A stretch of 64,000 bases of DNA, from positions 112,568 to 176,567 of the forward strand of contig CAJXLF010000007.1 in the NCBI GenBank assembly GCA_913055805.1, given 5' to 3'. The notes beneath the pieces were generated by a model. That model was not told the DNA's origin and made no database searches. It saw nothing but the letters and a program-made list of their open reading frames with translations. Shown piece after piece: positions 61,456 to 64,000 of this stretch. The stretch is from an uncultured Salinisphaerales bacterium. Its GTDB lineage: Bacteria > Pseudomonadota > Gammaproteobacteria > Nevskiales > CAJXLF01. Each line of letters starts with the position of its first letter. Position 1 is the first letter of the stretch. Both the position numbers and the translations under genes were made by a program.

Positions 61456-62148
61456 ATGGATAAGAAAAAAACCTATGTAGTGGCTAGTTCCAGAGCATGG
61501 AATAAACCGGGCTTTCTCAAAATACAGTTGGAAGTAGAGGGGGAGTGGTTATGGGTTACAACGCAGGAAGAATTAGAACAGGCACTGTTGGCAGTATCTC
61601 CCAGATACATTTTTTTCCTTCATTGGAATTGGTTGGTGCCTAAAAAAATATGGGAAGACTACGAATGTGTCTGTTTCCATATGACTGATTTACCCTATGG
61701 AAGGGGCGGGAGTCCTCTACAGAATTTGATATTGCGAGGGCATACAGAAACGAAATTAACGGCCTTCAGAATGATTGAAGAGTTTGATGCCGGGCCAATC
61801 TACATGAAGGAAGGTTTGGCGCTTAATGGAGTCGCGCAAGAAATTTACATGCGTGCCGGTGAACTATCATACGACATGATACGTTCAATCATAATGCGAG
61901 AACCTGCTCCAGTTCCCCAGTTGGGTGCTGCTACCTATTTTCATCGCAGGAAACCATGCGAAAGTGAAATCCCCCAAGATCTGACTGCAGAAGAAATTTT
62001 TGATTTCGTCAGAATGTTGGATGCGGAGGAGTATCCGCGAGCCTTTCTTAAGTGTGGAAGTTACCGCTTGGAGCTATCAGGTGCAAAACTAGAAGACGGT
62101 ATCTTAAACGCTGTGGTTTCTTTAAAGCCATTAGATACTAAGGTATAG
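61456..62148 (+). CDS. formyltransferase-like protein, paralogue 2
   Basis: A 230-residue protein related to the preceding one: VCFHMTDLPYGRGGSPLQN gives the His loop and EEFDAGPIYMKE the D-x-GP loop, with a C-terminal FVRMLDAEEYPRAFLK module like its neighbour. The N-x-H asparagine is replaced by Cys. Similar FHMTDLP-type proteins are found in nonulosonic-acid clusters, so a role in acylating the C4 or C2 amine of the UDP-sugar is likely by context. It lies 18 bp after paralogue 1 and 9 bp before pseI. Confidence 0.72.
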   Translation: MDKKKTYVVASSRAWNKPGFLKIQLEVEGEWLWVTTQEELEQALLAVSPRYIFFLHWNWLVPKKIWEDYECVCFHMTDLPYGRGGSPLQNLILRGHTETKLTAFRMIEEFDAGPIYMKEGLALNGVAQEIYMRAGELSYDMIRSIIMREPAPVPQLGAATYFHRRKPCESEIPQDLTAEEIFDFVRMLDAEEYPRAFLKCGSYRLELSGAKLEDGILNAVVSLKPLDTKV

Positions 62149-62157
62149 GCATTTGGG

Positions 62158-63201
62158 ATGACTTTTAGAATTGAAAACCGGAATGTTGGTCCTGGGTATC
62201 CGCCTTTCGTCATAGCTGAACTGTCGGCAAATCATAATGGTTCTCTGGGTCGGGCGCTTAGAACTATCGAGATGGCGAAAAAGGCGGGTGCGGGCGCGGT
62301 CAAACTACAGACGTATACCGCGGATACGATGACCATTGACTCAAAAAGACCTGATTTCTTAATCACTCAGGGACCCTGGAAAGGTAGAACCTTATACGAA
62401 CTGTACCGGTGGGCTCAGACACCTTTTGAGTGGCATCAAGAGATATTTGAATATGCGCGTGGAATTGGCATGCCAGTGTTTAGTACGCCATTTGATGAAA
62501 GTGCTGTTGATTTGTTAGAAGAGCTTAATACCCCAGCTTATAAGGTTGCTTCATTTGAGGCGACGGACCTCCCCCTAATCCGTTATATAGCGGCTACGCG
62601 AAAGCCAATGATTATTTCTACCGGAATGGCCAATGAGCGAGAAATTAGGGAAGCGGTAGATGCGGCCCGGTCCGGAGGGTGCGAGGATTTGCTGCTGATG
62701 CACTGTGTTAGTGGTTACCCAACGCCTGTCGACCAGGCAAATTTGGCAACGATACCCGATATGGAACGGCGTTTTGGTTGTCCGATTGGTTTATCCGACC
62801 ATACCTTGGGGACATTAGTTGCTAGCGCAGCAGTTGCATTGGGTGTGAATGTAATTGAAAAACATGTAACTTTAAGCCGTAAGGATAAGGGGCCAGATTC
62901 GGAATTTTCTCTCGAGCCGGATGAACTGGAAAGGCTTTGTTGCGACGCTCATTCGGTGTGGATGGCAATGGGGCAGGTCGGCTATGAAAGAAAGCCGATT
63001 GAGGAGGATAGTCTGATATTTCGCAGGTCGGTGTATTTTGTTGCTGATGTAAGGGCCGGTGAAAGAATAACTGCCAAGCACATCAGGAGGATAAGGCCGG
63101 GATTTGGACTGCCCCCAAAAGACTATGACGCTATCCTTGGAAAAACGGCAAGTAAGGACATTCCCAGAGGAACTCCTGCATCATGGGAGTTGGTTGAATA
63201 G
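62158..63201 (+). CDS. pseI: pseudaminic acid synthase PseI
   Basis: PseI condenses the 6-deoxy diamino-hexose with PEP to make pseudaminic acid. The 347-residue protein has the NeuB-type TIM-barrel (FVIAELSANHNGSLGRAL, KAGAGAVKLQTYTADTMT, LSDHTLGTLVASAAVALG) and a C-terminal SAF antifreeze-like domain (about 285-345, RSVYFVADVRAGERITAKH). All expected parts are present. It ends directly before the deacetylase gene (TAG, then ATG). Confidence 0.95.
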   Translation: MTFRIENRNVGPGYPPFVIAELSANHNGSLGRALRTIEMAKKAGAGAVKLQTYTADTMTIDSKRPDFLITQGPWKGRTLYELYRWAQTPFEWHQEIFEYARGIGMPVFSTPFDESAVDLLEELNTPAYKVASFEATDLPLIRYIAATRKPMIISTGMANEREIREAVDAARSGGCEDLLLMHCVSGYPTPVDQANLATIPDMERRFGCPIGLSDHTLGTLVASAAVALGVNVIEKHVTLSRKDKGPDSEFSLEPDELERLCCDAHSVWMAMGQVGYERKPIEEDSLIFRRSVYFVADVRAGERITAKHIRRIRPGFGLPPKDYDAILGKTASKDIPRGTPASWELVE

Positions 63202-63882
63202 ATGAGCCGAGGCGAGCGAATTTTGGTGGTGGCTGCGCATCCTGATGATGATGTATTGGGATGTGGGGGCACCATGGCAAGGCATGTTGATGCAGGCGCT
63301 GAAGTAGGCGTCATCTATTGCACGAATGGGGAGGGATCGCGCGAAGACTCAAATCAGACGAGAGAAAAGGAAAGAAATGATGCTGCCAGAGAGGCGGCCC
63401 AGTCACTCGGTATAGAAGTGCAGGCTGCACTCGCATTGCCTGACAATAGTCTGGACACGATACCCTTTCTTGAATTGGTGAAGCTAATAGAGAATGAGGT
63501 GCGGTGTTACAATCCATCTACTATTTACACTCATTTCTCTGGCGATCTGAATATTGACCATAGATTGGTTGCTCAAGCAGTTATGACTGCCGCTAGGCCC
63601 CAACCAGGATGCAATGTCAAGAATATATATTCGTACGAGGTGCCAAGTTCTACCGGGTGGGCATGGGTTTCACCAAGCACTCACTTTGTGCCAACTAAAT
63701 TTATCGAAATAACAAACTTTTGGCATAAAAAGAAAGCGGCTCTCGAGAAGTACGTAGATGAGCTGCGACCTTACCCTCACGCCCGATCTTTGGAGGCCAT
63801 CGAAGCGTTGGCACGTTGGAGGGGGGCGAGTATGGGGTTGGCAATGGCTGAAGCCTTTATTGTAGAAAGAGAAATCGTGTAA
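63202..63882 (+). CDS. PIG-L/LmbE-family N-deacetylase
   Basis: A 226-residue zinc-dependent deacetylase-like protein with the family motif AHPDDDVLGCGGT (usual form AHPDDE) and a second metal-region motif YTHFSGDLNIDHRLVAQAV. PIG-L family enzymes remove N-acetyl groups from GlcNAc-type sugars. The gene starts immediately after the pseI stop and belongs to the same AT-rich cassette. It could remove an acetyl group from a pse intermediate or product; this is inferred from context only. Other PIG-L proteins act on quite different substrates. Confidence 0.82.
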   Translation: MSRGERILVVAAHPDDDVLGCGGTMARHVDAGAEVGVIYCTNGEGSREDSNQTREKERNDAAREAAQSLGIEVQAALALPDNSLDTIPFLELVKLIENEVRCYNPSTIYTHFSGDLNIDHRLVAQAVMTAARPQPGCNVKNIYSYEVPSSTGWAWVSPSTHFVPTKFIEITNFWHKKKAALEKYVDELRPYPHARSLEAIEALARWRGASMGLAMAEAFIVEREIV

Positions 63883-63924
63883 ATCTGATTAGAATATTGA
63901 TATAAGACTTAATCGCCTAAACTA

Positions 63925-64000
63925 GGGCCTGTCCTAGATTTTGTGTAATCGGTTCTTTTAGCGACACTGTCGCATTGAACCGGAGACACAATGTCCAAAC
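63925..64000 (+). mobile_element. probable left end of an insertion sequence with the first codons of a transposase
   Basis: GGGCCTGTCCTAGATTTTGTG starts at about 63925 and resembles IS256-type terminal repeats, followed by a perfect palindrome GCGACA-C-TGTCGC at 63961-63973. An ATG at 63991 preceded by CGGAGACACA begins an open frame cut off by the window end after three codons. The family assignment is a recollection of similar ends and is not certain. Confidence 0.45.

Overview
This 64 kb window is chromosomal DNA from a Gram-negative gammaproteobacterium. The evidence is LPS genes (kdsC, kdsD, lpxC), a type IV pilus assembly operon, sspAB, a complete division and cell-wall (dcw) cluster running mraZ to lpxC, then dciA, an M23 peptidase gene and secA, and a cytochrome bc1 operon. 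The short HisG, the petABC-sspAB linkage and the rsmI-rnpB-mraZ linkage fit a Chromatiales- or Pseudomonas-like lineage. The genus cannot be fixed from sequence reading alone. Most of the window is GC-rich (one sampled 60-base line in murG is 58% G+C) and tightly packed with overlapping genes.

Layout. 1-2389 (minus): yrbG-type antiporter, kdsD and a truncated kdsC. 2499-8811 (plus): a YadGH-type ABC exporter, ibaG, murA, hisG, hisD, hisC; the start of hisC carries a 7-bp tandem repeat. 9014-13564 (plus): petABC, a strong terminator, sspA, sspB and a YhhN-like membrane protein. 13557-16102 (minus): an AT-rich islet of three genes (GtrA-like flippase, GT2 glycosyltransferase, GT39-like membrane glycosyltransferase). 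16197-21155: an acyl-CoA dehydrogenase, a PHP-domain lipoprotein, a GlcD-type FAD oxidase and diaA. 21169-24897: yraN, lpoA, rsmI and the RNase P RNA gene. 25231-44092: the dcw cluster mraZ-rsmH-ftsL-ftsI-murE-murF-mraY-murD-ftsW-murG-murC-murB-ddl-ftsQ-ftsA-ftsZ-lpxC, preceded by a clear promoter and MraZ-type repeats. 44123-50909: dciA, M23 peptidase, secA, argJ and a Nudix/ThiE-like fusion. 51062-56588 (minus): pilB-pilC-pilD-coaE-zapD-yacG, with no pilA beside it. 56878-63882 (plus): an AT-rich pseudaminic-acid cassette (pseB, pseC, pseF, pseG, two formyltransferase-like genes, pseI and a PIG-L deacetylase). 63925-64000: the probable left end of an insertion sequence.

How the genes work together. 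The core is envelope growth: peptidoglycan precursor synthesis (MurA to MurG, Ddl, MraY), divisome assembly (FtsL/I/W/Q/A/Z, ZapD), LPS (KdsC/D, LpxC), protein export (SecA) and outer-membrane control of peptidoglycan synthases (LpoA). Two low-GC surface-sugar modules are set into this conserved background. The gtr-like islet probably glucosylates or otherwise decorates a surface polymer. The pse cassette should make a nonulosonic acid. It has no PseH acetyltransferase and instead carries two divergent formyltransferase-like genes and a deacetylase, so an N-formylated pseudaminic acid variant is the most interesting hypothesis in the window.
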